From RYN-230 sp963718305 (GTDB lineage Bacteria > Actinomycetota > Actinomycetes > Streptosporangiales > Streptosporangiaceae), in the NCBI GenBank assembly GCA_963718305.1, contig CAVQZG010000008.1, positions 1-64,000 of the forward strand: 64,000 nt of DNA, given 5' to 3'. Positions 46,451 to 55,726 of this stretch are shown one piece after another; the first letter of the stretch is position 1; the number at the start of each line of letters is the position of its first letter. A program made the position numbers and the translations under genes. The notes beneath the pieces are model-generated. The model was not told the DNA's origin. It was given only the letters and a program-made list of their open reading frames with translations, and did no database searches.

Positions 46451-47203
46451 TCAATCCACCGGCACTCGCCGTGCGGGCGTGTGAACCAGTCCGGTGGCCG
46501 CCCCTTCGACCAGCCGGATCACCCCGTAGTTGTAGCCCCGCCTGCGGTAGACCACGCTGGGCAGGTGGCATGTCTCGTCCCGGAACAGGAAGAAGTCGTG
46601 TCCCACGAGCTCCATCTCATGCAACGCGCGGTCGATGGTCATCGGCGTCGCGGAGTGAAATTTCTCCCGCACCACGAGCGGGCCGTTTCCCTCCATCGGG
46701 ATCGGCACAATCCCGTCGAGCTGGACGTCGGTTTCGGGCCAGTCGGACTCACTGGCCTGCGCAGACCCGTCACCGTCCACCGCCAGAGCCCTGCGGTCGG
46801 CCGGGGTGGCCCGGGCAGGCCGGGCAGGCCGGGCGGCCAAGGCCTCCACGGGCAGAGCGGGCACGGTACCCGTCTCCACCGTCGGGGAGTGGCCGGTGTT
46901 CCGCGCCTTGCGCCGGTCACCGGCCCGGCGCAGGTGCGTCTCCAGCTTGGCCAGCGCGCGATCCAGGGCCATGAAGCGATCGTCAGCGGCTGCTTCCGCC
47001 CGCATCACCGGGCCCCGTGAGTAGAGCGTCAGCTCGACACGTTCCCGCTGGGCGGACTGGCGCGGATTACGTTCCAGGGTTACTTCCACATCGATACTGA
47101 TGGTCTTCTGGTCGAGCTTCACGATCTTGCCTAGCTTGGCCGTCGCGTACTCGCGGAAGCGCTCCTGAACACTGGTGCGCCGACCATGGAAGATGATGTC
47201 CAC
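46451..47203 (-). CDS. hpf: Long-form hibernation promoting factor
   Basis: A 250-residue ribosome hibernation factor. The N-terminal S30AE domain (MDIIFHGRRTSVQERFREYA, IDVEVTLERNPRQSAQRERV, FMALDRALAKLETHLRRAGD) fills the decoding centre; the C-terminal domain (LVVREKFHSATPMTIDRALH, HDFFLFRDETCHLPSVVYRR) dimerises to form 100S ribosomes. A Pro/Ala/Arg linker of about 75 residues joins them. Start is GTG 47203 behind AAGGGGG, which gives the usual VDIIFHGR N-terminus; the frame is open further up. Same strand as the response regulator, 233 bases ahead of it. Confidence 0.93.
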   Translation of the reverse strand: MDIIFHGRRTSVQERFREYATAKLGKIVKLDQKTISIDVEVTLERNPRQSAQRERVELTLYSRGPVMRAEAAADDRFMALDRALAKLETHLRRAGDRRKARNTGHSPTVETGTVPALPVEALAARPARPARATPADRRALAVDGDGSAQASESDWPETDVQLDGIVPIPMEGNGPLVVREKFHSATPMTIDRALHEMELVGHDFFLFRDETCHLPSVVYRRRGYNYGVIRLVEGAATGLVHTPARRVPVD

Positions 47204-47650
47204 GTGGGAAACCCCCTTCGACCGTCTCGTGTGGAATGACACCCGCCCGGCCGACCTGGTCTTCGTCCCCACATCCGCCTGCTGAGGGATTCGCGGCCTG
47301 TGCCACTACCGCCCTTCTCCCGGTCCGGGAGACATCTGATCTCCCGGGGGGGCAGGACTTACCTCTAAGCCGCACCGTGATCGGTCGACGACAAGTCGCC
47401 TTACGTGGGCCGTTTCGCCTGCGGCTGGCATCGGCTTGCCTAGCCGGGCTCTCCGCAACGGGCGGGGAACCCTGCACAGCGCAACCACGGACCCGGGCGG
47501 GTGCCATAGACCGACGCTAGCCTGCCCGGGCCCAGATGTCAGGAGCCCAGAGTGTCTTCTTCCACCCGCCCGGCACCTGGGCGGATGCCGCACCGGGAGC
47601 AAGGTGGCAGCGGGGGAGATATTGCCACCGGACGCGATCCGGGCGCATCC
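47204..47650. other. Gene-free interval between lpqB and hpf with one dyad
   Basis: About 450 bases with no convincing gene. CTCCCGG-T-CCGGGAG (47316-47330) is a perfect seven-base dyad around one T, about 115 bases upstream of hpf, and CTCCCGGG recurs near 47340. It may be an operator or a cis-acting RNA element in the hpf leader. In Streptomyces a comF-like gene, as I recall, lies between hpf and lpqB; none is visible here. Confidence 0.5.
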
Positions 47651-49493
47651 TCAGCCGGGGTAGGTCGCGGCGCTGCCCTCGGCGAACTGGTTCCACAGCT
47701 CACCGAGGCCCACGGATTTGGCCAGGTGCCCGGTCTGCAGGCTGACGAACAGGCCGTTGCCCGGGCCTGCCGCGGCGATCGACACCATGCCCGGCTCGAT
47801 GCTCTGCGAGGAGGACCGGTCGCCGTCCACCGGCACCTCCTCCAGCTGGGGTCCGGAGGACGCCTGGTTCACGACCAGCAGATGGTCTGCGTCGTACCAG
47901 GTCAGCGCGCTGGGCCCGGTCAGGTCCGCGCCGACCTGCCCGGCGCTGGACAGCATCACCTGGTCGTTCGGTTCTCACGATGGCGGCGAGCAGCACTTCG
48001 GTCTCCGGGCCGTTGGCGGTGCGGACGCTGGTGAGCATTGCTACCCGGACGCCGTCCGGGGCGACCCGCAGCGCGGTGACGGACCGGATGTGCGGCGGCA
48101 GGCCCACGCTGACCGGCGGGCCCCCGGATGCGCCCAGTACCCACACCTTGGGCTTACGGCCGGACGAGCCCGCGACCCACAGGTTGTCATTGCGGTCCCA
48201 GCTCACTGACGCGATCGACACCCCGCTCATCCGGCTCTGCAGCGCCCGCGCGGCCGGACTGGCGTGCGGCTTCGCCGCCGCGGACAGCGAACTCGTATAC
48301 AGCGTCGTCCCAGCCCCCCCGATGCCGGCCAGGTAGCGCCGGTCCCGCGAGATGGCGATGCTAGTCAGCGGGACCTGGCCGGTTCCCGCCTGGCCCGGTA
48401 CCGCGCTGCTGCCGCCGCCTTGGGCGCGAAGCACGCGGGCCGCGCCGTTGTTGCCGAGGAAATACAGCTCCTCGTGCGCCGACGGCTCGAGGGCGGGCTG
48501 CGGGTAGGTGCGGGGGCTGATCACCGCGCTGTCTTTGCCCGGCGGGGTCCACAGCCTGCCGCCGACCTCCAGCTTCACGGCCTGGATGGACGCGGACCCG
48601 TAGGACGAACTGGTCAGCGTCCAGACCAGCTGGGACGCCATCGCGGCCAGCGACATAGTGCTGGTGGCAGACTTGGGCAGGCTCAGGTCAACTACCGCGG
48701 TCTTGCTCCCCGGAAGGATCTCGACGGGGCGGCGCAGCGTGGCCGCGGGCGGGAACGCGGACAGCACCGCCCCCGCCACCCATCCCTGCGGGGGGATCAG
48801 CAGCGCCCGGACCAGGTCGGCGACCGGATCCCCCGAGTCGACCGGCACGAAGATCGGGTCGGGCACCAGGTCCTTGCCCGCGGGATCCAGGTAGTAGAGG
48901 TTGCGGGGCTGGAAAGCCAGCTGGAAGAGGTCCTTGGTGAGCAGCAGCTCGTGGGACGGCTGATCCACGTCTGCTGAGGACTTCTTCGGCAGCGTGGCGA
49001 TGCGCCATTGGTGGTCCACCTTTTGCAGGGTGAACTCCTGGTTCAGCTGGTGCTGGCCGGCTTCCGCCTGGATGTACTGGCCGCTGGTGCTGACGTTGCC
49101 TAGCTGCTGCGCGCTGATCTCTACCACAGCCGTATTCCGCGAGCCGAACGCCGGCGGCGCGGGCGTGACCGTGGGCGGGCTCGCGACCACGGTGACCGCG
49201 GGCCCCGGCCCCGGCTGCCATGACCGGCTCGCCGCCCTGGTCAGGTACTGCCGGGCGATCTCGTGATGGTTGCCAAAATCCGCGCTGGCCAGCAGGAAGC
49301 CCTGGACTATCTGCGACGGACTTGCGCCGGGGCCCGGCCCGGTCATGATGTACCCGCAGCAGTCCATCCCCTGCTGTTCGCCGCCTGTGCCCGCGGGCAG
49401 CCCGGTGTGCTGGAGCAGCCCGCTGGTCGGCACATCCGCACAGCCGGCCGCCAGGGTCACGGCGACCAGCACGGTCGGCAACCAGCGCAGCAC
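47651..49493 (-). CDS. lpqB: Lipoprotein LpqB, one frameshift
   Basis: Extracytoplasmic lipoprotein that works with the MtrB sensor kinase in actinobacteria. Start GTG 49493 (VLRWLPTVLVAVTLAAGC): a signal peptide with lipobox LAAGC, cysteine near residue 18. Body: GerMN-like domain (DPVADLVRALLIPPQGWVAG, SKTAVVDLSLPKSAT) and a C-terminal beta-propeller-like part (VPLTSIAISRDRRYLAGIGG, SVSWDRNDNLWVAGSSGRKP). The frame breaks near 47.97 kb; the last about 100 residues (GPSALTWYDADHLLVVNQAS) are in another frame and end at 47651. Repaired length about 614. Its start lies inside the 3' end of mtrB. Essential context argues for a sequencing error. Confidence 0.88.
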
Positions 49494-51562
49494 GTGCCTC
49501 TTACCTGCCACTGGTCGCGCCCGCACCGCCTGGGCCCTCCGGATCGGTCCCGCTGTTCTGGATGACGGTGTACTGCGTTGCCGATGGACGCAGTGCCTGC
49601 CAACCCGCTGCCGGGGAATCCGGCGCCGGCCAGTCCCGGGCCCAGCGGGACCTGGCCCACCCCGAGCGGCGGCGGATGGATGAGTTCCGGACCTGGCTCG
49701 GCCTCGTCTGGCCTGAGGGGCAGCGGTGAGCCGGCGAGCTCCTGCCCGGCCATCCGGGGCACGGTCAGCCGGAAGACCGAACCCTTTCCGCATTCCCCCC
49801 AGGCCTGCAGCCAGCCGTTATGCAGCCGGGCGTCCTCGAGCGAGATGGCCAGGCCCAGCCCCGTTCCGCCGGTCGTCCGGGCCCGCGCGGGATCCGCCCG
49901 CCAGAACCGGTCGAACACCATCTGTGCTTCAGCGGGCCCGAAGCCCACCCCATGGTCGCGGACGGCCACGGCCACCGCGTCCCGGTCCCCCGCCACGGTG
50001 ACGACCACATCCCGGCCCTCGCCGTGCTCGACCGCGTTGTCCAGCAGATTGCGCAGGATGCGCTCGACCCGGCGCCGGTCCACCTCCGCGACACAGGGCT
50101 CGGGGGGCAGCCGGAAGTCGATCCGGGTCCCCCGCCGGGCCGCGAGCTGCTCGGCGTCCGCCGCAGCCCGCCGGACCAGATCGCACACGTCGGCGGACTC
50201 GGCGTCCAGCGTGGCCGCGTTCGCGTCGTAGCGGCTGATCTCGAGCAGGTCACCGAGCAGCGACTCGAACCGCTCCAGCTGGCCTTCCAGCAGTTCCGCG
50301 GAGCGGGACGCGGCTGGCATCAGCTGCTCACGGGCCGCGAACAGCACGTCGGCCGCGATCCTGATCGTGGTCAGCGGGGTACGCAGCTCGTGCGAGACGT
50401 CGGAGACGAACTGCCGCTGTACCTTGGACAGTTCCTCCAGCTCGCGCAGCTTCTCCTGAAGGCTGGCCCCCATGTCGTTGAACGACCGGGCCAGCGCGGC
50501 CAGGTCATCGGTGCCGCGAACCGGCATCCGCTCGTCCAGCTGACCGTCGGACAGCCGCCGGGCCGCGGCGGCGGCGTCCCGGATGGGGACCACCACCCAG
50601 CGGGTGACCAGGGACACGATTCCGACTAGCAGCAGGACGAGAACCAGGCCGCCGAACAGCATGGCGTGCTGGACCAGGCCCAGCGTGGCTTGCTGCTGAT
50701 CCAATGGGAAGAGGTAGTAGAGCTGGTCGCCCGTGTTGATCACGCCACCGATGGCCAGCCCCGGGCCCGAGGCCCGTCCGTGCAGGTACCGCATCAGGGT
50801 CGGGGTGGACCAGAGCTCGTCGGTCCGGCCCTGCTGCTGCTCGCCCGTTACCTTCTGGATCAGCCCGCGCGGAACACTGTGCCAGCTGAGGTTCCGGTTG
50901 CCGAACGTGCCCCCGAAGGCGGAATCGCCGGCCGACGGCTGGGCCAGGATCACCACATCGAAGTCGTCTCCCGGCCCGCTCAGACTCTGCAGCCTCGAGG
51001 TCAGTGAGAAGAGTGACTTGACCCGGTCCCCGGCCGAGCCTTCCAGCCCGCCCTCGTCCTTGGCCACGTTCAGGCCCTCACCGAGCTGGTGGGCGGCCGA
51101 GGTCCGCGCACTGTTGAGCAGTCCGCTCTCGATCTGCTGGACCAGGAAGAAGCCGAGCACCGTGACGACCACCACGCAGATCACCAGCGTGGTGGCGACC
51201 ACCCGCAGCTGGAGTGAGCGGTGCCAGCGACGGCGCAACTGCCCCGCCAGCACGCGGGCGCGCCGGTCCAGGACCCGCAGGGCGCGGCGCATCCCGGGCG
51301 GCAGACGGCGGCCAGCCCGCCGGACCAGCAGGGCCAGCCGGGAGTGGCCGGCTGGCTGGCCGAGGCCCAGGCCTGGAAGAGCGGGGCCCGGAAGAGCAGG
51401 GCCGGGAAACGCGGGCCCCGCGTCCGCGGCCACAGTCCCGGGCAGGGCGATACTCCCCGCAGAGAGGCCGCCCACCGGTATTCCGCTGGATTTACCAGCA
51501 CCGGGCAGTCCGCTACCGCGGGGCCTGCGCCCCGTCTCGCCGCTGCTCGCTGCCCCCTCCAT
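49457..51562 (-). CDS. mtrB: Sensor histidine kinase MtrB
   Basis: A 701-residue membrane sensor kinase that phosphorylates MtrA and controls cell envelope and division genes. Layout: low-complexity N-terminus with a PALPG repeat (1-80), helix 1 (VATTLVICVVVVTVLGFFLV, about 120-140), an extracellular sensor domain, helix 2 (GGLVLVLLLVGIVSLVTRWV), HAMP (VPIRDAAAAARRLSDGQLDE), HisKA with the phosphorylated histidine near 390 (FVSDVSHELRTPLTTIRIAA), and HATPase (LRNLLDNAVEHGEGRDVVV, DHGVGFGPAEAQMVFDRFWR, GTGLGLAISLEDARLHNGWL). The last about 35 residues look like run-on; a one-base shift would end it at 49501, eight bases before lpqB, so the true C-terminus is uncertain. Confidence 0.94.
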   Translation of the reverse strand: MEGAASSGETGRRPRGSGLPGAGKSSGIPVGGLSAGSIALPGTVAADAGPAFPGPALPGPALPGLGLGQPAGHSRLALLVRRAGRRLPPGMRRALRVLDRRARVLAGQLRRRWHRSLQLRVVATTLVICVVVVTVLGFFLVQQIESGLLNSARTSAAHQLGEGLNVAKDEGGLEGSAGDRVKSLFSLTSRLQSLSGPGDDFDVVILAQPSAGDSAFGGTFGNRNLSWHSVPRGLIQKVTGEQQQGRTDELWSTPTLMRYLHGRASGPGLAIGGVINTGDQLYYLFPLDQQQATLGLVQHAMLFGGLVLVLLLVGIVSLVTRWVVVPIRDAAAAARRLSDGQLDERMPVRGTDDLAALARSFNDMGASLQEKLRELEELSKVQRQFVSDVSHELRTPLTTIRIAADVLFAAREQLMPAASRSAELLEGQLERFESLLGDLLEISRYDANAATLDAESADVCDLVRRAAADAEQLAARRGTRIDFRLPPEPCVAEVDRRRVERILRNLLDNAVEHGEGRDVVVTVAGDRDAVAVAVRDHGVGFGPAEAQMVFDRFWRADPARARTTGGTGLGLAISLEDARLHNGWLQAWGECGKGSVFRLTVPRMAGQELAGSPLPLRPDEAEPGPELIHPPPLGVGQVPLGPGLAGAGFPGSGLAGTASIGNAVHRHPEQRDRSGGPRRCGRDQWQVRGTCCAGCRPCWSP

Positions 51563-51640
51563 CGCCCTTCTTCACGCTGATCGGGAAACTGCCCGGCCTG
51601 CTGACCCGCCCTGCTGGCCTGACCGGGGCCGGCTCCTGGA

Positions 51641-52327
51641 TCAGGCCGGTCCTGCCTTATAACCCACGCCGCGTACGGTCACCACGATCTCCGGATGCTC
51701 CGGGTCCTTCTCGATCTTGGCCCGGAGGCGCTGTACATGCACGTTGACCAGGCGGGTATCCGCCGCGTGACGGTACCCCCAGACCTGCTCCAGCAGCACC
51801 TCCCGGGTGAACACCTGGCGTGGCTTGCGGGCCAGGGCGACCAGCAGGTCGAACTCCAGCGGGGTCAGGCTGACCGGCCGCCCGTTGCGCTTGACCGAAT
51901 GCCCGGCCACGTCGATCTCAACGTCGACGATTTGCAGCATCTCGGGCGCCGGGTCATCGGTCCGGCGCAGCCGGGCCCGGACCCTCGCGATCAGTTCCTT
52001 CGACTTGAAGGGCTTGACGATGTAGTCATCCGCGCCGGACTCGAGTCCCAGGACCACGTCGACAGTGTCGCTCTTGGCCGTGAGCATGACGATAGGCACA
52101 CCAGATTCGGTGCGGATCTGCCGGCAGACGTCGATCCCGTCGATACCCGGCAGCATCAGGTCAAGCAGCACAAGATCGGGATGGGTGTCCCGGAACACCT
52201 CCATCGCCTTATCCCCGTCCGAGACGAAGGTGGGCTCGAATCCCTCGCCACGGAGCATGATGCCGAGCATCTCGGACAGGGCTGCGTCGTCATCGACGAC
52301 GAGGACACGACCTTTCATGAGCCTCAT
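51641..52327 (-). CDS. mtrA: Response regulator MtrA
   Basis: A 228-residue OmpR-type regulator and partner of MtrB, which in actinobacteria controls cell-wall, division and (in Streptomyces) antibiotic genes. Receiver: RVLVVDDDAALSEMLGIMLR, phosphoacceptor in DLVLLDLMLPGIDGIDVCRQ, GADDYIVKPFKSKELIARVR. Winged helix: SLTPLEFDLLVALARKPRQV, GYRHAADTRLVNVHVQRLRA, VVTVRGVGYKAGPA. The ATG at 52327 overlaps the mtnA stop as ATGA; an alternative ATG (MKGRVLVVDDD) is three codons later. Near-identical in character to Mycobacterium and Streptomyces MtrA. Confidence 0.97.
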   Translation of the reverse strand: MRLMKGRVLVVDDDAALSEMLGIMLRGEGFEPTFVSDGDKAMEVFRDTHPDLVLLDLMLPGIDGIDVCRQIRTESGVPIVMLTAKSDTVDVVLGLESGADDYIVKPFKSKELIARVRARLRRTDDPAPEMLQIVDVEIDVAGHSVKRNGRPVSLTPLEFDLLVALARKPRQVFTREVLLEQVWGYRHAADTRLVNVHVQRLRAKIEKDPEHPEIVVTVRGVGYKAGPA

Positions 52328-53424
52328 AGTTCCACGGAAACATCGGTGGGGGCACTCTTCCGCTGAGGCGGACGTGCGCTTAGCAGACGAAGATTACCTG
52401 TAGTAACGGGTTGGGTTATACCACGCTCCGTCACTAGGGCGCTGACCAGGGACGGCGGGGTGACGTCGAACGCCGGGTTATACGCGGCGCTACCGGCGGG
52501 CGCGAGGACCTGCCCGCCCAGTGTGATCACCTCCTGGGCAGCGCGGTGCTCCACGACGATGGCACTGCCAGTAGCGGTGCCGAAGTCGATCGTGGATACC
52601 GGCGCCACCACCACCAGCGGAACGCGGTGATACTGAGCGAGTACCGCCAGGCTGTAGGTGCCAACTTTGTTGGCCACGCTGCCGTCCGCAGCGATCCGGT
52701 CGGCCCCGGTGAGCACGACATCCACGGCGCCGCTGGCCAGCAGTCCCGCCGCCGCGGAGTCTGGCAGCACGGCATAGTCGATGCCCGCCCGCTGCGCCTC
52801 ATAGGCGGTAAGCCTGGCTCCCTGCAGCAGGGGGCGGGTCTCGTCCACGTACAGCCGGGTCAGCCGGCCGGCCCGGTGCGCGGCCAGGATCACCGCGAAC
52901 GCCGTCCCGCCGCCCGCGGAGACCAGCGAGCCGGTGTTGCAGTGCGTGAGCACCCGGGCGCCTTCCGGTATCAGGCCGAGGCCATGCCGGGCCATGGCCG
53001 CGCTGGCGGCGGCGTCCTCAGCCGCGATGGTCCTCGCCTCGTCGAGGGCGGCACCAGCCGCCAGTCGTTGCGGATCTTGGTTTTGCTGGTTTGGCTCCGA
53101 TGCGCGGCCGAGCGCGGCCTGATACGCAGCCAGTGCACGGCGGGTGCCCCAGGCCAGATTCACCGCGGTCGGCCGGGCCTCGGCGAGTAGCCGGGCCGCG
53201 GCCACCACGTCGTCGCCGCGGCAGGCGGCCAGAGCCACGCCGAACGCACCGGCCACGCCGAGGACCGGCGCGCCGCGGATCACCAGGCGGCGGATCGCGT
53301 CGACCAATTCAGGGACGTTTTCGCAGGTGAAGATCTTCTCTTCGGCGGGCAGCCGGGTCTGGTCGAGCAGGGCGACAGCCGGCCCCCGGGGCGGGTCAAG
53401 CCACTGCAAGGTGGGCACGCTCAT
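52324..53424 (-). CDS. mtnA: S-methyl-5-thioribose-1-phosphate isomerase
   Basis: A 366-residue isomerase of the eIF2B-like family that converts methylthioribose-1-phosphate to the ribulose form in methionine salvage. Motifs: WLDPPRGPAVALLDQTRLPA, AIRRLVIRGAPVLGVAGAFG, HCNTGSLVSAGGGTAFAVIL with the catalytic cysteine, and VVLTGADRIAADGSVANKVG with the catalytic aspartate. ATG 53424; the open frame above it to 53526 is not part of the family. It is first in the operon mtnA-mtrA-mtrB-lpqB and is coupled to mtrA by an ATGA overlap. Confidence 0.93.
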   Translation of the reverse strand: MSVPTLQWLDPPRGPAVALLDQTRLPAEEKIFTCENVPELVDAIRRLVIRGAPVLGVAGAFGVALAACRGDDVVAAARLLAEARPTAVNLAWGTRRALAAYQAALGRASEPNQQNQDPQRLAAGAALDEARTIAAEDAAASAAMARHGLGLIPEGARVLTHCNTGSLVSAGGGTAFAVILAAHRAGRLTRLYVDETRPLLQGARLTAYEAQRAGIDYAVLPDSAAAGLLASGAVDVVLTGADRIAADGSVANKVGTYSLAVLAQYHRVPLVVVAPVSTIDFGTATGSAIVVEHRAAQEVITLGGQVLAPAGSAAYNPAFDVTPPSLVSALVTERGITQPVTTGNLRLLSARPPQRKSAPTDVSVEL

Positions 53425-53625
53425 GATCTGAGTCTGCCCTCTGGCCTGCGGGGGGTCGACCGGGCGCCCGCCGCGTCCGGGCCGCCCAGCGGGCAGGCCC
53501 GCGCTGTTCCGGTGGCTGGACTTCATGACGCCCCTGCTTCGTGCGAGTATGGGCGCCAGCGGGACGAGGGGGCCAGCCCTGCTATCGGCGAGCAGTTCTG
53601 CGGCCGTGTGCCGCGAAGGAGAACC

Positions 53626-55045
53626 ATGACAGACAGTCCGTCGTCGGACGCGCCGGGGGACGGGCAGGCCCAGCGGCCCCAGCCATGGTTCCCGCCCGGC
53701 GGCGGGTACGGCGCGGGCAGCCCCCCGCAGGCTCCGCCCGGCGCGGACCAGCCGGGGACCAGTCAGCCCGGGGAAGGCCAGCCGGGCCCGCCGGGCTGGC
53801 CCGGGTGGGGACAGCCCGGGGAAGGCCAGCCTGGGTATGGCCAGCCCGGGTATGGACAGCCTGGGCCTGGCCAGCCGGGCTACGGGCAGCCGACGTATGG
53901 GCCATCGGGCTCCGGGCCATCGGGATACGGGCAGTCGGGATACGGGCAGCCGCCGCCTGGCCAGTTTCCGCGTTATGGCGAGGCAGCACCCAAGCCTGGC
54001 GTGATCCCGCTCCGGCCGCTGGGCGTCGGCGAGATCCTCGACGGCGCCTTCGCCTCGATCCGCCGCAACCCCAAGGCCATCCTGGGCCTCGCCGCCGTGG
54101 TCATGACGATCTCAGCGGTCATCTCCGCCGTGATCACCCGCACGCTGCTCAACCTGGGCAGCCTCAACCTGCCCACCCCAGGCCAGCAACTGACGACTGC
54201 CCAGGCCACGCACCTGGTCGGGCGGATCGTCGCGGTGGCGCTGCCCGCGTTCGGGCTTTCCATCCTGCTGACCATCATCGTGCAGGCCATCCTGGCCGGG
54301 CTGCTTGCCCCGATCATCGCCCGGGGCGTCGGCGGTCAGCAGATCAGTGCCGCGGACGCCTGGCGGATCACCCGCCCGCGGCTGCCCAGCCTGCTGCTGG
54401 CCACCCTGCTGGTGCTGCTGGCCGGGCTCGGGCCGGTGCTGATCGTCGGGCTGATCCTGGGGATCGCCTTGCTGGCCGGCGCGCCCGCCGCGGTGTACGG
54501 GGCCGTTGTCCTGCTGGGGCTGGCGGCCCTGGTCCTGACCATCTGGCTCTCGACCATGCTCAGCCTGGTCACCCCCGTGGTCGTGCTGGAGAACGAGCGC
54601 CCCGTCCGGGCGCTGGCCCGGTCCTGGCGGCTGGTGCGCCGGAGTTTCTGGCGGGTATTCGGCATCACGCTGCTGGCCGGGATCATCGTCACCGTGGCGG
54701 GCGGGATCCTGCAGCTCCCGTTCACGTTCTTCGGCGCGGTGCTGGGCCGCGGCATCGGCGGGACCGTGATCCTCGTGATCGGCGCCATCGCGGCCGGCAC
54801 GGTGACCCGGCCGATCACCGCCGGGGTGACGGTCCTGCTCTACGTGGACATGCGGATGCGTAAAGAGGGCCTGGACCTGGCGTTGCGGACCGCGTCCGGC
54901 TCCGGCCAGCCGGGGTCCGGCCAGCCGGGCTCTCGGCGGCCCGCTCGGCGACGACTTTGCCACCGTGTGGCGGCCGCCGTCGGCCGGCCCGGCTCCGGCC
55001 CCCGGCGCACCCCCCACGGCCGCGGGGGCCCCGCCGCCGTGGTGA
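53626..55045 (+). CDS. Polytopic membrane protein (glycerophosphodiesterase-membrane-domain type), one frameshift
   Basis: First gene of a five-gene operon. AAGGAG precedes ATG 53626. Residues 1-125 are disordered with GQPGYGQPGYG-type repeats; then PLRPLGVGEILDGAFASIRR, a motif typical of the glycerophosphoryl-diester-phosphodiesterase membrane domain, and about six helices (LALAGLG- and VVLLGLAALVLTIWLSTM-like), ending RPITAGVTVLLYVDMRMRKE. Near 54.93 kb the frame must change: the other frame gives GGPLGDDFATVWRPP and ends PPPW at the TGA at 55045, overlapping the next gene's GTG. As sequenced the frame reads on without a stop into the next two genes, an apparent 1.1-kilo-residue fusion. 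Function unknown. Confidence 0.8.
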
Positions 55046-55726
55046 GTGCGGCCGGCCCCTTGACCGGCCGCGAGGCCGGGCAGCGGCTGGCCCGCGCCGA
55101 GCTGTCCAAGGCCATCTACCACCCGCATGAGCCACTGACCCAGCGGGTCCTGAACGCGATCGGCGACCTGTTCAACGACTTGTCCCAGGCGGGCCGGGCG
55201 TTCCCGGGCGGCTGGTGGGCGGCGGTCGCGCTGGCCGCCCTGCTGGCCACGATCATCGCCCTGGTGCTGAGCCGGATCGGGCCGCTGGCCCGGTCCCGCC
55301 GGGCCGAGGGGCAGCTGATGACCGGCTCCGGTCCGCTCAGCGCAGCCGACCACCGGCTGCGCGCCGGGCACCTGGCCGACGCGGGCGACTACGCCGGGGC
55401 CACGGTGGAACGTGTCCGGGCTATCGCCCGCGAGCTCGATGACCGGGCGGTGCTGACCCCGCGGGCCGGGCGCACCGCGAACGAGATGGCCGACGAGGCC
55501 GCCGCGGCGCTGCCCGCGGAGGCGGGGGCCCTGCGCAGCGCCTCCCTCCTGTTCGACGACATCTGTTACGGCGACCGCCCCGGCACGCGGGAGGGGTACA
55601 CGCTGGTCCGCGAGCTGGACACGCGGATCAGCGCGGCGGTGCCCAAGCCCGGCCCCGCCCTGGCCGGGGCGGGCGCCGGGTGCCGGAGCGGGCGCGGGCG
55701 GAGCGGGCACGGGCGGAGCGAGATGA
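55042..55726 (+). CDS. DUF4129 membrane protein, probable frameshift near the end
   Basis: About 227 residues. GTG 55042 overlaps the previous stop as GTGA. LTGREAGQRLARAELSKAIY, LTQRVLNAIGDLFNDLSQAG, one membrane helix (AAVALAALLATIIALVLSRI) and the DUF4129 domain (SAADHRLRAGHLADAGDYAG; VLTPRAGRTANEMADEAAAA), the cytoplasmic transglutaminase-associated domain. The natural end is probably at TGA 55726, overlapping the next ATG, which requires a one-base shift near 55.67 kb in a run of GGGC; otherwise it reads straight into DUF4350. Sits in the DUF4129-DUF4350-MoxR-DUF58 cluster found in many actinobacteria. Confidence 0.82.
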
